Source: Terrilactibacillus sp. S3-3
GTDB lineage: Bacteria; Bacillota; Bacilli; Bacillales; Sporolactobacillaceae
Reading direction: 5' to 3'
Assembly (NCBI GenBank): GCA_030437565.1
Contig: CP129291.1
Location: 2,232,001-2,296,000, forward strand
DNA length: 64,000 nt
Part shown: piece by piece, positions 19,361-32,410 of the stretch
Layout: every line of letters begins with the position of its first letter
Position numbering within the stretch: the first letter of the stretch is position 1
The notes under the pieces: generated by a model
The model's database searches: none
What the model was told of the DNA's origin: nothing
What the model saw: the letters and a program-made list of their open reading frames with translations, nothing else
Program-made: the position numbers and the translations under genes

Positions 19361-20026
19361 TCATGATTCAGGTTCAGCTGCGCTTTGCCTTAGAGCATCA
19401 ATCGCCTGCCGGCGATCGGGCACACCAAAAATGGATGAACCGGCAACAAACATTTCGGCGCCCGCTTTCTTACATAGCGGCAGCGTTTCAGCATTAATGC
19501 CGCCGTCGACTTCAATCTTGGCCAGAAGCTTGCGGAAGGTAATCAAATCATTCGCTTCAGAGATTTTATCCAGCATGGAGTGAATAAAATGCTGGCCGCC
19601 AAAACCGGGATTAACCGTCATGATTAACAAGACATCATCCAAATCGGCAAGAACAGGCTTCAGTAAGCCCACCGGCGTTGCAGGATTCAATGCAACCCCC
19701 GCTTTAACGCCGGCCTCCTTAATGGTCTGAATCGTCCGGTGCAAATGCGTGCACGCTTCGGCGTGAACAGTGATAATATTGCTTCCCGCTTCAATAAAGG
19801 CCGGCAATAAGTGATCCGGCTCCTCAACCATTAAGTGAACGTCCAGCTCGGCATCGGTTATCGGTCTGAGTGCTTTGACCACGTTCGCTCCCATTGTAAT
19901 ATTAGGTACAAAATGGCCGTCCATGACATCAATATGAATGAGATCAATCGCCGATTGCTCGACTTCATGGACATCTCTTGCTAAGTTGGCAAAATCCGCC
20001 GATAAGATTGATGGTGCAATCCGCAT
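19361..20026 (-). CDS. rpe: Ribulose-phosphate 3-epimerase
   Basis: Interconverts ribulose-5-P and xylulose-5-P. Intact, 221 residues: MRIAPSILSADFANL, HIDVMDGHFVPNITMG, DVHLMVEEPD, MTVNPGFGGQ and EVDGGIN hold the metal-binding His and Asp residues of the TIM barrel. The start follows the rsgA stop by one base. Confidence 0.97.
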   Translation of the reverse strand: MRIAPSILSADFANLARDVHEVEQSAIDLIHIDVMDGHFVPNITMGANVVKALRPITDAELDVHLMVEEPDHLLPAFIEAGSNIITVHAEACTHLHRTIQTIKEAGVKAGVALNPATPVGLLKPVLADLDDVLLIMTVNPGFGGQHFIHSMLDKISEANDLITFRKLLAKIEVDGGINAETLPLCKKAGAEMFVAGSSIFGVPDRRQAIDALRQSAAEPES

Positions 20027-20027
20027 A

Positions 20028-20911
20028 TTAATATCGCCTCTTTCGCTTACTCATTTCATTGTAGAATAGTTCGTAGTGTTTATATCGAGTGGTGTCGATC
20101 TCACCTTCGGCAATGGCTTCTTTAACACCACAGCCGGTTCGGCAATGTGCGTGCAGCCTCTAAATCGGCATGAACCGCTGTAAATACTGAATTCGGGGAA
20201 AAAGTCTCCCAATTGATCCGCGTCAAAATCAGCAAAATCAAGCGAACTGAATCCCGGCGTATCCGCAACATAGCTGTCTTGACCTATCGGCAAAAGTTCT
20301 ACATGGCGCGTTGTATGTTTGCCGCGGCCAAGGTGCTGGGATATGGACTGGGTATCAATTTTCAGCGTATGGTTCATGCTGTTCAGCAGAGAAGACTTTC
20401 CGACACCGGATTGTCCGGCTACAACGCTGATCATCCCTTCCAACCGGCGGCGAAGCGCGTCGATCCCGATACCCAGCTTACTCGATGTCTGCAAAACATC
20501 ATAACCGATTTTTTCATAGCGCGCCACTGCCTGCTCGATTGCCGCTCTGACCCTATCCGCCAGCAAATCGATTTTTGTCAGGCAGATGATCGGTTTGATT
20601 TGATGAAACGCCACATGGACCAGAAAACGAAAGAAGTAGATCATCAAATGCCGGCTCGGCTGTTGAAAAAACCAAAATGGCCTGATCGACATTCGCGATC
20701 GGAGGCCGATTCAAAAAATTTTTACGCCGGCGAATATCAAGCAGATAACCATCTGTCGGATTTTCCGCTTCATAAACCACATCATCCCCGACAAGCGGCA
20801 CGATTTTCCGCTTGCGAAAAAAACGCCTCTGCCCCGGCATTGAATCATTTTGTCTCCATTTTTCACGTAGTAAAAACCGCTTAACGCTTTAATGATCTTT
20901 CCTTCAGGCAT
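20028..20911 (-). CDS. rsgA: Ribosome small-subunit GTPase RsgA (frameshifted)
   Basis: Circularly permuted GTPase in late 30S maturation. MPEGKIIKALSGFYYVKNG starts the OB domain. G4 TKIDLL precedes G1 GQSGVGKSSLLN and G3 DTPGF, showing the permuted order. The zinc region reads CRFRGCTHIAEP then CGVKEAIAEGEIDTTRYKHY in the corrected frame. Breaks occur near 20815, 20640 and 20137. The corrected stop is TAA at 20028. Neighbours prkC and rpe match B. subtilis cpgA. Confidence 0.94.
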
Positions 20912-20925
20912 GCTTTTCTCCTTTT

Positions 20926-20952
20926 AAAGAAAACTTGGCGAGGCCAAGCCTT
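20926..20952 (-). terminator. Hairpin between prkC and rsgA
   Basis: Minus-strand GGCTTGGC-CTC-GCCAAG followed by TTTTCTTT; it would partly terminate transcription before rsgA. Confidence 0.55.
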
Positions 20953-21083
20953 TAGGTGCAGGCTGAGCCCTAGTTGCACTTATACTTTTTTCCGCTAAGA
21001 TCTTTTATAATTTCTTAAAGTATAAAAAATAGTCAATTGCCGCGCCCGGGTCCAGAGCTTTTCCGGATCCCGTTCATCGCCTG

Positions 21084-23093
21084 TCAAGATGGATAATGGA
21101 TCGTTTCGTCTTTCTGGACTTTGCCCGTTGATCAGCACTTTATAGCTCGCCGTCTCATTTGGATTAATTATAAATTTTAAATGGTACGTTTTTGTTTTTG
21201 CAATCATTTCATCTGCAAAAACGGCATTATCATGTTTGGCATCGGTATAATAAATTTGTACATGGAGCGGTTCAATCGTACTTGTGCCGTCCGCAGATAG
21301 CGTCCCGCTATTTCGGACGGTAACCTTAAATGAACGAGTCACCTCTTTTTGCTTTTGCTCGCTGCCTTTTGAAAGATAGGCGGTTACCGTTGATCCATTG
21401 GAGACGCTGCTTCCGGCCGCTGGAACTTGTTTCAAAACTTTGCCTTTCCGAGTATTATCCGAATAATCACCGTTACTGAATTTCACCGCAAAACCTTGTG
21501 ATTTCAAAACATTTTCCGCATCATTTTTGGACAGTCCCCTGATGTCCGGAACATAGACATTCGGAACGCCCGCACTATACGTTAATTCCAAAACCGTTTT
21601 GGATGGAACAACCCGGCTGCCGGCTTCGGTTTTTGCGCCATGATTTCGCCTTCAGGAACTGAACTGAAGCTGATGTTTCCTTATGCCAAACGACCTTTTT
21701 ATATTTGTCCTGATCAATCGAATCCATTAATGAGTCGCGATCATAACCGACATAATTATCTACTTTTACTTTTTTCGGCCCGGTACTGACGTAAAGCGTA
21801 ACAGAGGTCTGCTCTTTGACTTCCGCATTTTTACCTGGATTTTGGCGAATGACCAGGCCCTTTTTTATTTTTTCATTCGTTTCGCTGCGCCGCTCGGCCT
21901 TAAGATGGTGACGATGCAAGATATCGGCTGCCTGCTTGTATGTTTGATCAGTAACATCCGGAACCATGACATTGTTGACATAAAAAAGTTTTGGAAATAC
22001 AGCAAATGCACTGACGATACCGCTGAATGAAATAAGAGTAATAGAATGATAAAAAATAGGATCCATTTTCTTTTTATCTTCTTCTTTTTTCCATCTTGCT
22101 TGCCGTCAGACTGCTCCGGAAAAGTTTTCTCATTCTTCTCTCATCATTCAGAGCGGTTGCCGTATCAGGATGAATGGGCGCCATTTTAATCGTTTTTCCT
22201 CACCCTCACCCTCATCGTCCGGCGGATCCGGAATCACCGGACTATTAGCGAGGACAAGCCGCGGCTCATCCCGCCGGTCGCTGTCCAGAGCCGTCCGCAG
22301 GTCATTATAAAAAGCGGTCACGTTCTCGTAACGATCATCAGGATTTTTGGCCACAGCCCGAATCACAATATTTTCCAGACTTTGTGGAATCTCCGGGCGA
22401 AAATCTTTTGGAAACGGCATCGGCTCGCTCAAATGTTTAAGCGCTACCGTCACCGGAGACGTCCCCGGAAAAGGAAGCCGGCCGGTCAATAATTCAAACA
22501 TGACGATGCCGAGCGCATAAATATCCGATTTTACCGTTGCTTTGCCGCCTTTTGCCTGTTCGGGCGACAAATAATGAGCCGATCCCATGATCGAATTTGT
22601 GTAGGTAATGGTTGCACTCGTCACGGCAAGCAATGCCGAAGTCGGTCACTTTGACATTTTCATTTTCATCAATCAGAATATTATGCGGTTTGATATCGCG
22701 ATGGACAATCCCTCTCTCATGGGCGTGAGCAATCGCGAGCAAGATTTGCTTCATGATATGAACGGTCTCTTCAACAGGAATCGGCGAGTAATCACGGATA
22801 AAGGTTTTTAACGTGGTGCCCTGCACATATTCCATAACAATGAAATAGCAGTCGTCTTCCTCGCCGATATCATAAATGTTGACAATATTGGGGTGGGACA
22901 GACTCGCTACCGATTCCGCTTCACGATGAAAGCGCCTGATAAATTCGTCATCGCCGGCAAGATCGCTGCGCAAAATTTTGACAGCCACGATTCGATCTAA
23001 AATCAAATCCTTGGCTTTATAAACGATGGCCATGCCGCCGTCGCCAAGACGTGACAGAATCTTATACCTGCCGCTTATTCTTCTGTCAATCAT
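21084..23093 (-). CDS. prkC: Membrane Ser/Thr kinase PrkC with PASTA repeats (frameshifted)
   Basis: Hanks-type kinase that senses muropeptides. Kinase core: LGDGGMAIVYKAKD (G loop), VAVKIL, GIVHRDIKPHNILI (catalytic loop), KVTDFGIA (DFG). A transmembrane segment near 22050 and several PASTA repeats follow (MVPDVTDQTYKQAADIL, VPDIRGLSKNDAENVLKSQG). At least four breaks occur, near 22620, 22195, 21600 and 21140. Removing one A near 21143 gives GQVQKDETIHYPS and TGA at 21084 as the true end. Its ATG overlaps the stp stop. Confidence 0.94.
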
Positions 23094-23843
23094 ACGTCCT
23101 CACCATCGGCACAAACAACAATCGTTATATCGATATGTTATCTTCACCGCCCGCATCGTTGGCTTTTTGGATCATCTGTTCCGCTTTTTCTTCAAGCGAC
23201 CGTTCACTTGCCAATATCCGGCCTATCTCGTTATCTGAAATCTTGTTTGTCAATCCATCGGAACAAATCAGGATCTGTGCCCCTTCCGTCCATTCTAATG
23301 TCTTGGTATCCACCTCAATCGTCGGCTCCGTCCCTAAAGCCCGCAGCAAAATATGCTTTTTGGGATGGTATTCGGCAGCTTCTTTCGTCAGTTGCCCCGA
23401 TTTCACCAGTTCGTTCACAAGCGTATGATCCTCGGTCACCTGCCGGAATGATTCGTCTTTTTGCCAAAGATAGACACGGCTGTCCCCAATATATGAAACA
23501 ACAACGAAAGATTTCTGGCAAAGAGCGGCGGCAATCGTTGTCCCCATGCCTTTGCATTCCTCATGAGATTCCGAGTAATCAAATAAGTGCTTATTAATCA
23601 TCGGCACGAGCGTGTTCATCCAGTCGACCGCCGCTTCTTCCTTGCCGAATGTTTCCGTCACCGAATTCCACGTTTCTTCAACCATTTTGATCGCCATCTG
23701 GCTTGCCACATCGCCGGCTGCATGACCGCCCATGCCGTCCGCAACCACAGCCAGTATTTGCTTGTCTCCGTAAAAAAAACACCGACACTGTCTTCGTTGT
23801 GATCCCTGATTTTGCCGCGATCAGTACTATAAACAGCTCTCAT
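23090..23843 (-). CDS. prpC: PP2C-type protein phosphatase PrpC/Stp (frameshifted)
   Basis: Metal-dependent phosphatase opposing PrkC. MRAVYSTDRGKIRDHNEDS at 23843 after GGAGGTGG; VVADGMGGHAAGDVAS, SYIGDSRVYLW, ILLRALGTEP and LICSDGLTN carry the metal-binding Asp residues. A break in an A/T run near 23780 and another near 23120 split it; the corrected end TIVVCADGEDV overlaps the prkC ATG (ATGA). Kinase and phosphatase are therefore coupled. Confidence 0.94.
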
Positions 23844-23876
23844 TCCTGCCACCTCCTGACTCAGGTTATCATCCAT

Positions 23877-25239
23877 TCAATCGTCTCTCTTTTTCATACA
23901 TCCAATAAAAAATCCGTCTGTTCCAAATTGAAAAGGAAAGATCTGAATCATCGATCCTTTGCTTTCATTTCCGGCCGCTTGAAGGGGTCCAGGCAAACGG
24001 CTGAAAAAAGCCGGATCCCAGGAAAATTCCGGATGGTTATCTGCAAACCGCAAAAGCTGCCGTTCATTTTCCATTTTGCCAATTGTGCATGTACTGTAAA
24101 CAAGCAGACCGCCGCGCTTTAACAAGGCGCGCAAGATTCAAGAATATCGTGTTGAATGACGGCAAGTTCGGCGATGCCGCTTTTTTTTTTCTTTTTCCCA
24201 TTTAATTTCCGGTTTGCGGCGAATGACTCCAAGTCCGGAGCAAGGTGCATCAATGAGAATCCGATCAAAGCTTTCTTTCGTAAATACATCTCCGGCGTGG
24301 CGGGCATCCAGTACTCTGGTGTGAATAACTGCCGCCCCCATTCGCCGCGCCGTTTCATCGATCAGTTTCGTTTTGTGCTCATGCAAGTCAAGGGCAAAAA
24401 TAGCGCCTTCATTGTTCATCTTTTCAGCAAGATGCGTCGTTTTTTCCGCCCGGCCCGGCGCAGGCGTCAAGAATGGTCATGCCCGGCTTCGGAGAAACAG
24501 CACCGGCTACAAGCATCGAGCTTTCATCCTGGATGGTCAAGAGCCCCTCCTGAAAGCAGGCTGACCCGGCGGCCTGTCCTTCGGCAATCACAAGCGCATC
24601 GGGAGAAAGCACGCCGGGTTTCGCTTGTATTCCTTCATCGGCCAGCCGCTCCGCGAGCAGCCCCGGCTCTGTTTTAAGCCGATTCGCGCGAACCGTTACC
24701 CTCGGCGCCCGGTTGTTCGCTTCACAAATGGCGACAGCTGTTTTTTCGCCAAACTCCTTGCTCCAAAGATCAAACAGCCACTCGGGATGGCTGTAAGTGA
24801 TCGAAAGCCGGCGTTCTTCCGGCCCGATCGCCCGCAAATCCGGCGGCCCCTGGCGAAGAAACTGCCGCAAAACACCGTTAACAAAGCCGACAATTCCGCG
24901 ATGCCCTCTTCTAGCGGCGATCTTCGCCGCTTCGTTCACGATCGCGTGATCAGGAATCCGGTCCAGAAAAACTTTCTGGTAGATCGAGATGAGCAGCAGA
25001 AGTCTGACCCAGTCGTCGATTTTCCGTTTCCGCGGCACAAAGCTTTCAAGAAAATAATTTAATGTCAGCTTTCTCTGAAGAACGCCGTAGACAAGCTGCG
25101 TGACCAGTGCTTTATCACGGCCGGAAAAGTCGCTGTTGTTCAGGAGCGCTTCGTTCAGCGCCAATTGGCTGTAAGCATGTTTCTTTTCAATTTTTATCAA
25201 GAGATCGAGCGCCGTTTCGCGCACTGTTTTTTTTCTCAT
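23877..25239 (-). CDS. rsmB: 16S rRNA m5C967 methyltransferase RsmB (frameshifted)
   Basis: SAM-dependent cytosine-5 methyltransferase with an N-terminal NusB-like domain (MRKKTVRETALDLLIKIEKK...AYSQLALNEALL). The catalytic part has DACAGPGGKTTHLAEKM, RILIDAPCSGLGVIRRKPEIKW with the release Cys, and VYSTCTIGKMENE with the nucleophile Cys. Breaks are near 24450, 24185 (nine T) and 24125. Corrected length is about 454 residues. It follows fmt by one base. Confidence 0.95.
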
Positions 25240-25240
25240 A

Positions 25241-26176
25241 TCAGCTGCCTAGTACCGTGCCGGAAGCCAGCGCCCTTCCCCTTAAAAATTGTTCGGCCGT
25301 CATCCTTTTTTTCCCGGACGGCTGGCACTCAATTACTTTAACGGCACCGCCGCCGCAGGCAACGGCAAAACCGTCTTTATCAACTTTGGTTACCGTACCG
25401 GGCGCCTCCGCACCATCATAATCGGGGGTCACGTTTTCCACGGCATAAATTTTGAACACTTTGCCGTTTAAAAGGGTATAGGCACCGGGAAACGGATTCA
25501 GTCCCCGAACAAGATTGCGGACATCTTTGCCGCTCTTTGTCCAGTTGATCGCTTCATCCTTATGCTTAATACTCGGAGCCACCGTCGCTTCGCTGTCATT
25601 TTGCGGCACCGGTTTGATTTTGCCTTGCTCAATCAAGCAGCGTCCTGGCCAGCAAATCGCTGCCGAGTGCACTCAGCTTATCATGAAGTGTACCGAATGT
25701 ATCTTGATCCTCAATTGGAACTTTGTCCTGAGCCAGCATATCCCCGGCATCGAGCGCTTGAACCATGTACATGATCGTCACGCCTGTCTCCTTTTCGCCG
25801 TCAATGATCGCCTGCTGGATCGGTGCCGCGCCGCGATACTTCGGCAACAGCGAAGCGTGCACGTTAATCGCGCCAAGCGGCGGAGCATCAAGCAGCGCGG
25901 ACGGAAGAATCTGCCCATAAGCGGCCGTGATAAGAACATCCGGATGATAGGACAGTATTTCTTCAACAGCCTCAGGGGCCCTCACTTTTTCCGGCTGCAG
26001 CACCGGCAGGCCGTATGTTTCGGCCAGATGTTTCACCGGAGAAGCTGTCAGCACCTTCTTTCGCCCCTTCGGCCGGTCCGGCTGGGTGACAACCGCAGAA
26101 ATGGTGTATCCGTCATCGATTAATCTTGTAAAACAGGAACTGAAAAATCAGGTGTTCCCATGAAAACTATCTTCAT
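25241..26176 (-). CDS. fmt: Methionyl-tRNA formyltransferase (frameshifted)
   Basis: Formylates initiator Met-tRNA. The true start is [18 protein letters not shown] at 26176; a missing base near 26121 hides it. [36 protein letters not shown] (catalytic His and Asn) and the C-terminal RNA-binding domain are clear. A second break lies near 25635. In B. subtilis def lies between priA and fmt; here only 76 bases separate fmt from priA. Confidence 0.95.
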
Positions 26177-26252
26177 TTCATCATCCTCTTTACCGCGTTT
26201 TCCGATCAGCCATTTATCTTATTCTGGCGGCAGATAGGGCCGATACCTCATC

Positions 26253-28681
26253 CTACATTAACAAAAACGGATTCAAGTCGACGGACAATTGCAAGTCATC
26301 TTTTGCCGATTTCGCTTGATAATGATCCAAAATTTTTCTTAAAGCAGGAAGCAATTCGGGTTCTTTCTTGTATTTTACCATGCACTGATAACGATATCTA
26401 TCTTTGATCCTTGGGATCACTGAAGCGGCCGGTCCCAGAATGTACGCATTCGCCGATAAATGCCTTTTTAAAAATTGCGTCACCCGATCCGCCGCATCTG
26501 CCGCTTTTGTCAATTGCGGATGAGAAATCTTAACGAGCGCCAAATAATAAAAAGGCGGATAGCCGTGCCTGAACCGCATTTGCATTTCCCGCTGATAAAA
26601 CTGATGATAATCGTGGTGCGCCGCATCGACAATCGCATAATGCTTGGGTGAATAACTTTGAATCACGACTTCTCCAGGCAGATCGTGACGGCCTGCCCTG
26701 CCCGAAACCTGAGTCAACAGCTGAAAGGTTTTTTCGGAAGCACGGAAATCGGGCAAATGAAGGATCGAATCGGCAGCCAGAACGCCGACCAGCGTCACCT
26801 TGGGAAAGTCCAGTCCTTTGGCAATCATCTGTGTACCGAGCAGAATGTCAGCGCGGCCGTCGCCGAATATCTTCAGCAATTTTTCATGGCTGCCTTTTCG
26901 CTGTGTCGTATCGACATCCATCCGCACAACGCGGGCCTCCGGCAAGAGACGGCTCAACTCCTCCTCGACCTTCTCAGTCCCGGTTCCGAAATAACGCAGA
27001 TGCTCGCTGCCGCAAGACGGGCAGACATTCGCCATCTTTTCCTGATAACCGCAGTAATGGCATTTCAACAGATGCGCTCTCCGGTGGTAGGTTAAAGAAA
27101 TATCACAATGCGGGCACTTCATCATACATATACCCGCAGTCGCGGCACATCACAAAGCTGGAGTGGCCCCTGCGATTCAAGAAAAGGACACTCTGTTCAT
27201 GTCTTTCCAGCCGGGAAACCAGTTTTTCAAAAAGCGTTCTGGAAAACATCGAACGGTTCCCGGCCCGCATTTCTTCGCGCATATCGATCATGTCCACGCT
27301 CGGCATCGGGTGACGGTTGAACCGCTCTTTTAAAGACAGCAGCGTGTAGACGCCTTTTTTGGCACGGGCAAACGATTCAAGCGACGGCGTTGCACTGCCG
27401 AGCACCACTGGACAATGGTGATAGGCTGCCCGGTAAATCGCCACATCGCGAGCGTGATAGCGCGGGTTTTCTTCCTGTTTATAACTCGTCTCATGCTCCT
27501 CATCAATAATAATCAGCCCGAGCCGGTTAAAAGGAGCAAAAACAGCCGATCGGGCGCCGACAACCACTTTCACTTTGCCTTCCCTGACCTTCCGCCATTC
27601 ATCGTATTTCTCCCCCCGGCTCAGCGACTGTGCATCACCGCCACCATATTGCCGAATCGCCCTTTAAAACGATTCACCATCTGAGGCGTGAGCGCTATCT
27701 CCGGCACAAGAACGATCGCTTCCCTGCCGGTCTTGATCACTTTTTCGATCGCCTGGAGATAGATTTCTGTCTTGCCGCTCCCCGTCACGCCGTGGCAAAG
27801 ATACACACGATGTTGTCCCGATTCGATATCCGCCTGAATAGGGGCGAGCGCCGCGGCTTGTTCATCCGTCAATTTGAGCGCTTCCGTTTTGGCAATCTCA
27901 CGCCCCGCATAGGGATCGCGGTAGCGATCGGCTTCTTTTTCGATCAGCCAGCCTTTGGCAATGAGCCGTTTTGATCGTTTCCCGGCTCACATCGAGCTTT
28001 TTCGCCAGCAGGGGCTCTTCTATTTGATGGCCTTCTTCGTTTTCGAAATAATAGTGCAGCACAGCCTTTTGTTTTTCTGAGCGTTTGTCCAGCTGCCCGA
28101 GTGTTTTCTGCAACAGCTCATGCGTCAGTGCTGAAGAGACCAGCTTCACTTTTTTTTTTCGTCGCCTGATTCTTGACGTGCTGCTCGGCGGCAACGAGGC
28201 CCGCTTTCATCGCCCGTTGCAGCGGCTTCAATAACTTGGGTGCACCAGCTACAATATTTTCCCAGTATACCGCTTTTTTATTGGCTAAAAACGCAGCAAG
28301 CTCCGGAAATTGAAGTTCCAGCCGCTCTTTGTCCAGTACCGCCAGCAGCTTTTTATAATTGGCTTTCATCACTGCCGGAAGCATGGCCAAGTACGCCGAA
28401 ATGGTCAGGCAAAGTGTCGTTTCCGACAGCCACTTGCCTAGTTTCAGCAGCTCTTCTGTTAAGACCGGCAGATGATCGATCACACTTTCAATTTCTTTTA
28501 ACTCAGGGAAAGCGGATGTTTCCTCGAGACTCGTCACAAAACCGAGCCTTTTGGAAGATCCGAAAGGCACGATCACACGCATGCCCGGTTCAATAAAATC
28601 AATGAATGATTCGGGTACTAAATAATCAAACGGCTTGTCAATCGGACCGGCCGGAATATCGACAAACACTTTGGCAATCAT
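26253..28681 (-). CDS. priA: Primosomal replication protein N' / helicase PriA (frameshifted)
   Basis: Restarts stalled replication forks. [23 protein letters not shown] at 28681; Walker A GVTGSGKTEIYLQ; DEEH box IIIDEEHETSYKQEE; GSATPSLES; zinc-binding Cys pairs CRDCGYM, CPHCD, CHYCGY, CPSCGS; GRAGR motif. The end is QLSVDLNPFLLM. About five breaks occur, near 28155, 27965, 27885, 27625 and 27115. Corrected length is about 810 residues. Its ATG overlaps the coaBC stop. Confidence 0.96.
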
Positions 28682-29900
28682 TCGCCGTCTCTCGTTTCAA
28701 ATAGAGCCGCCAGCGCCCGGCATATTCTTTCGGCGACCTCACGCTTTGCCATCCGGTCTAATGACTGCTTCGATCCGTCAGCAAAGTAAAAGGTCACTTG
28801 ATTGGTTTCCTTGGCAAACCCGGCATCCACATGATTGGCGACAATCATATCCAAATGTTTTTTTCTCCAGTTTTTGAATAGCATATTTTTCCAGCTGGTT
28901 CGTCTCCGCGGCGAAGCCAACCAAAATCTGGTTTGTTTTTTTTCTTCTTCCCAGTTCAAATAAAATATCCGGATTCCGGACCATTTCAATCATCACCGGA
29001 CCATTCTGTTTTTTTGATTTTCTCATCATGAACCGTTTTCGGCCGATAATCGGCTACGGCGGCCGCCTTGATGACCGCATCAGCCCCGGCGAAACGCTTT
29101 AAGACGGCTTCATACATATCGCGAGCGGAGCGCACATGGACAACATCCATGCCGACCGGATCACGAAGGTTCGTCGGCCCGGCAACAAGCGTCACATCGG
29201 CGCCGGCTGCTTTTGCCGCCTCAGCAATCGCAAAACCCATTTTGCCTGAAGAATGGTTGCTGAAAAAGCGGACAGGATCAACAATCTCCTGCGTCGGCCC
29301 CGCGGTAACAATTTTTTTTTTACCGCTCAGAATTCTCTCCGCGCCTTCTCCAGAAAAATAAGTGTCTATACAGGAGAAGATTTTCTCCGGTTCAGCCAGG
29401 CGTCCTTTCCCTGTCCACCCACAAGCCAGCAGTCCTTCATCCGGCTCAAGAATCCGATAGCCGTACGATTGCAGCCTCTTGATGTTTTGCTGTACGGCAG
29501 GATGATTGTTGTACATATTGACGTTCATCGCCGGTGCCACCCACACCGGTGCCTTGGTGGCCAAAATCGCTGTCGTCACCAGATCATCGGCTATTCCGTT
29601 CGCCATTTTTCCAATCACATTAGCTGTTGCCGGAGCAACAAGAAACAGATCAGCAGAATCCGCCAGGTCGATATGGGCAATCTGCCCTTCCTTTTTCTCC
29701 ACAAAGACATTATCGTATACCGGATGCCTGGTCAGCGCTTCAAATGTCGCCGCCCCAATAAATTGTCTGGCGGCCTCAGTTAAGAGCACGCGCACCTTGG
29801 CGCCGGCCTTTATCAGCGAGCTGGCCAAAGCCGCTGCCTTATAGGCAGCGATCCCCCCTGTCACGCAGAGCACCACCGTTTTTTTTTCTTTGATCGCCAT
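28678..29900 (-). CDS. coaBC: CoaBC, phosphopantothenoylcysteine synthetase/decarboxylase (frameshifted)
   Basis: Bifunctional flavoenzyme of coenzyme A synthesis. CoaC part: [10 protein letters not shown], catalytic His in [37 protein letters not shown]. CoaB part: [44 protein letters not shown]. Breaks are near 29010 and 28862, both in T runs. The TGA overlaps the priA ATG. Confidence 0.95.
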
Positions 29901-29958
29901 GGTCGTCCCTCCCGTCGTTGTTTTCCATTTTTCTGCGGTCAGTCTTTCCTTTCCAGTG

Positions 29959-29996
29959 CAAAAAAAACAACAACCCTCTTTAAAGGTTGTTGCTTG
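29959..29996 (-). terminator. Terminator between rpoZ and coaBC
   Basis: Minus-strand CAACAACC...GGGTTGTTG followed by TTTTTTTT. Strong intrinsic terminator, so coaBC-priA may depend on read-through or its own promoter. Confidence 0.8.
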
Positions 29997-30029
29997 CGGG
30001 TCCTTCCTCTCTTTCCTAATCGGAGGCTG

Positions 30030-31128
<1,099 letters not shown>

Positions 31129-31156
31129 AATCCATCCGTTCCCATATGGAATGACG

Positions 31157-32041
31157 TTATTCGACATTTTGAATCTGCTCTCTCAGTTTTTCAATTTCGC
31201 TCTTAACAGCAACGACGTTCCGGCTTATTTCGCCATCGTTGCCTTTTGAACCAATCGTATTTATTTCACGATTCATTTCCTGTATCAAAAAAATCAAGCT
31301 GCCGGCCTTTGGGTTCCGGCTCGCCGAGGAGGGTATGAAACTGTTTCAAATGGCTGCGAAGCCGGGTCAATTCTTCGTCAATGTTTGACTTGTCGGCGAA
31401 AATGGCGACTTCATTCAATAACCTTTGCTCATCGATCGCAGGCTGTCCTCTGAGAAATTCGGCGACATGGTTTCTGAGCCGCTCCTCATAAAACTTGCGG
31501 ACTTCCGGAGCATGCTCGGCAATCTTCTTCTGCACCAGTCTCTCAACAGACGCGAGTCTTCCAATCAAGTCCTGATAGATTTGCTCCCCTTCCGTCTTTC
31601 TCATGATCATCAATCGCGAAAGTGCTTTTTCGACAGCCCGATGACACAGAGAGAGTCAATTGCCGTTGGGAGCTCGTCCGCCTCTTTGACAATAAACACA
31701 TCGGGCAAAAGCAGCAGATCGTGCATATCCAACGTTTTTCCACCCGAACGCTTTTGGATCTCATCCGCTGCTTTTATGTATTCGTTCACGATCGCCCAGT
31801 TCGTTTCTATTTTCGGTGCGGTCATCTCTTCGCCATCCACCGTCACATACACAGAAAGCGCTCCACGTTTAACAGAAGATTTGATGACTTTCTTTATCCT
31901 GCCCTCAAGATATATCAATTGACGGGGGATATTAAAAGAGAGATCAAAGAAACGATGATTGACCGATTTAATCTCTATCTTGACACGATATTGGCCATTT
32001 GCCGCGAGTGCCGTGCCGAAACCTGTCATACTGTATAACAT
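31157..32041 (-). CDS. yicC: YicC family endoribonuclease (frameshifted)
   Basis: YicC/YloC RNase family. [36 protein letters not shown] is the hallmark N-terminus. Breaks occur near 31630 and in a seven-A run near 31290. The corrected end reads [20 protein letters not shown] and finishes with [14 protein letters not shown] at 31157. About 294 residues, usual for the family. Confidence 0.93.
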
Positions 32042-32410
32042 GAGATCACTTCCACGATTTTATTTTATACAATTTATCCGATGATAAGCAAGCAAACCAG
32101 CGAAGTTCTTTGCATCATTTTCACTTTTTCTACAAATGTTTTCCATCTTTCAGCCGCCTGATGCTTCTGGATTAACCGGGAATGGCGGCCTGCGATCGAA
32201 CAGCGGCCGCTTTGAAAAAGCAGCGACCTTTTGCCCTTGCAACCTTACCTTGAAAATGACCGAATGGGCAAGACGTGTTATACTAAATTATATATGTTTT
32301 GATTTCTTAAGGCGTTGTTTCGCCTTTTTCTTTTGACAACCTTTTATCATCCGTGCAGGGTCTTTATCAATCTGCAAAAGTTTTTCTGCATAAGAAAGAA
32401 GGAATGCGAT
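32042..32410 (+). other. rqcH upstream region with promoter and attenuator-like hairpin
   Basis: Divergent region between yicC and rqcH. On the plus strand ATGACC, 17 bases, TATACT (near 32257-32285) is a likely promoter. A hairpin AAGGCG-TTGTTT-CGCCTT followed by TTTCTTTT (about 32309-32333) lies between it and the rqcH start, so it may attenuate rqcH. No ORF was seen. Confidence 0.45.
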
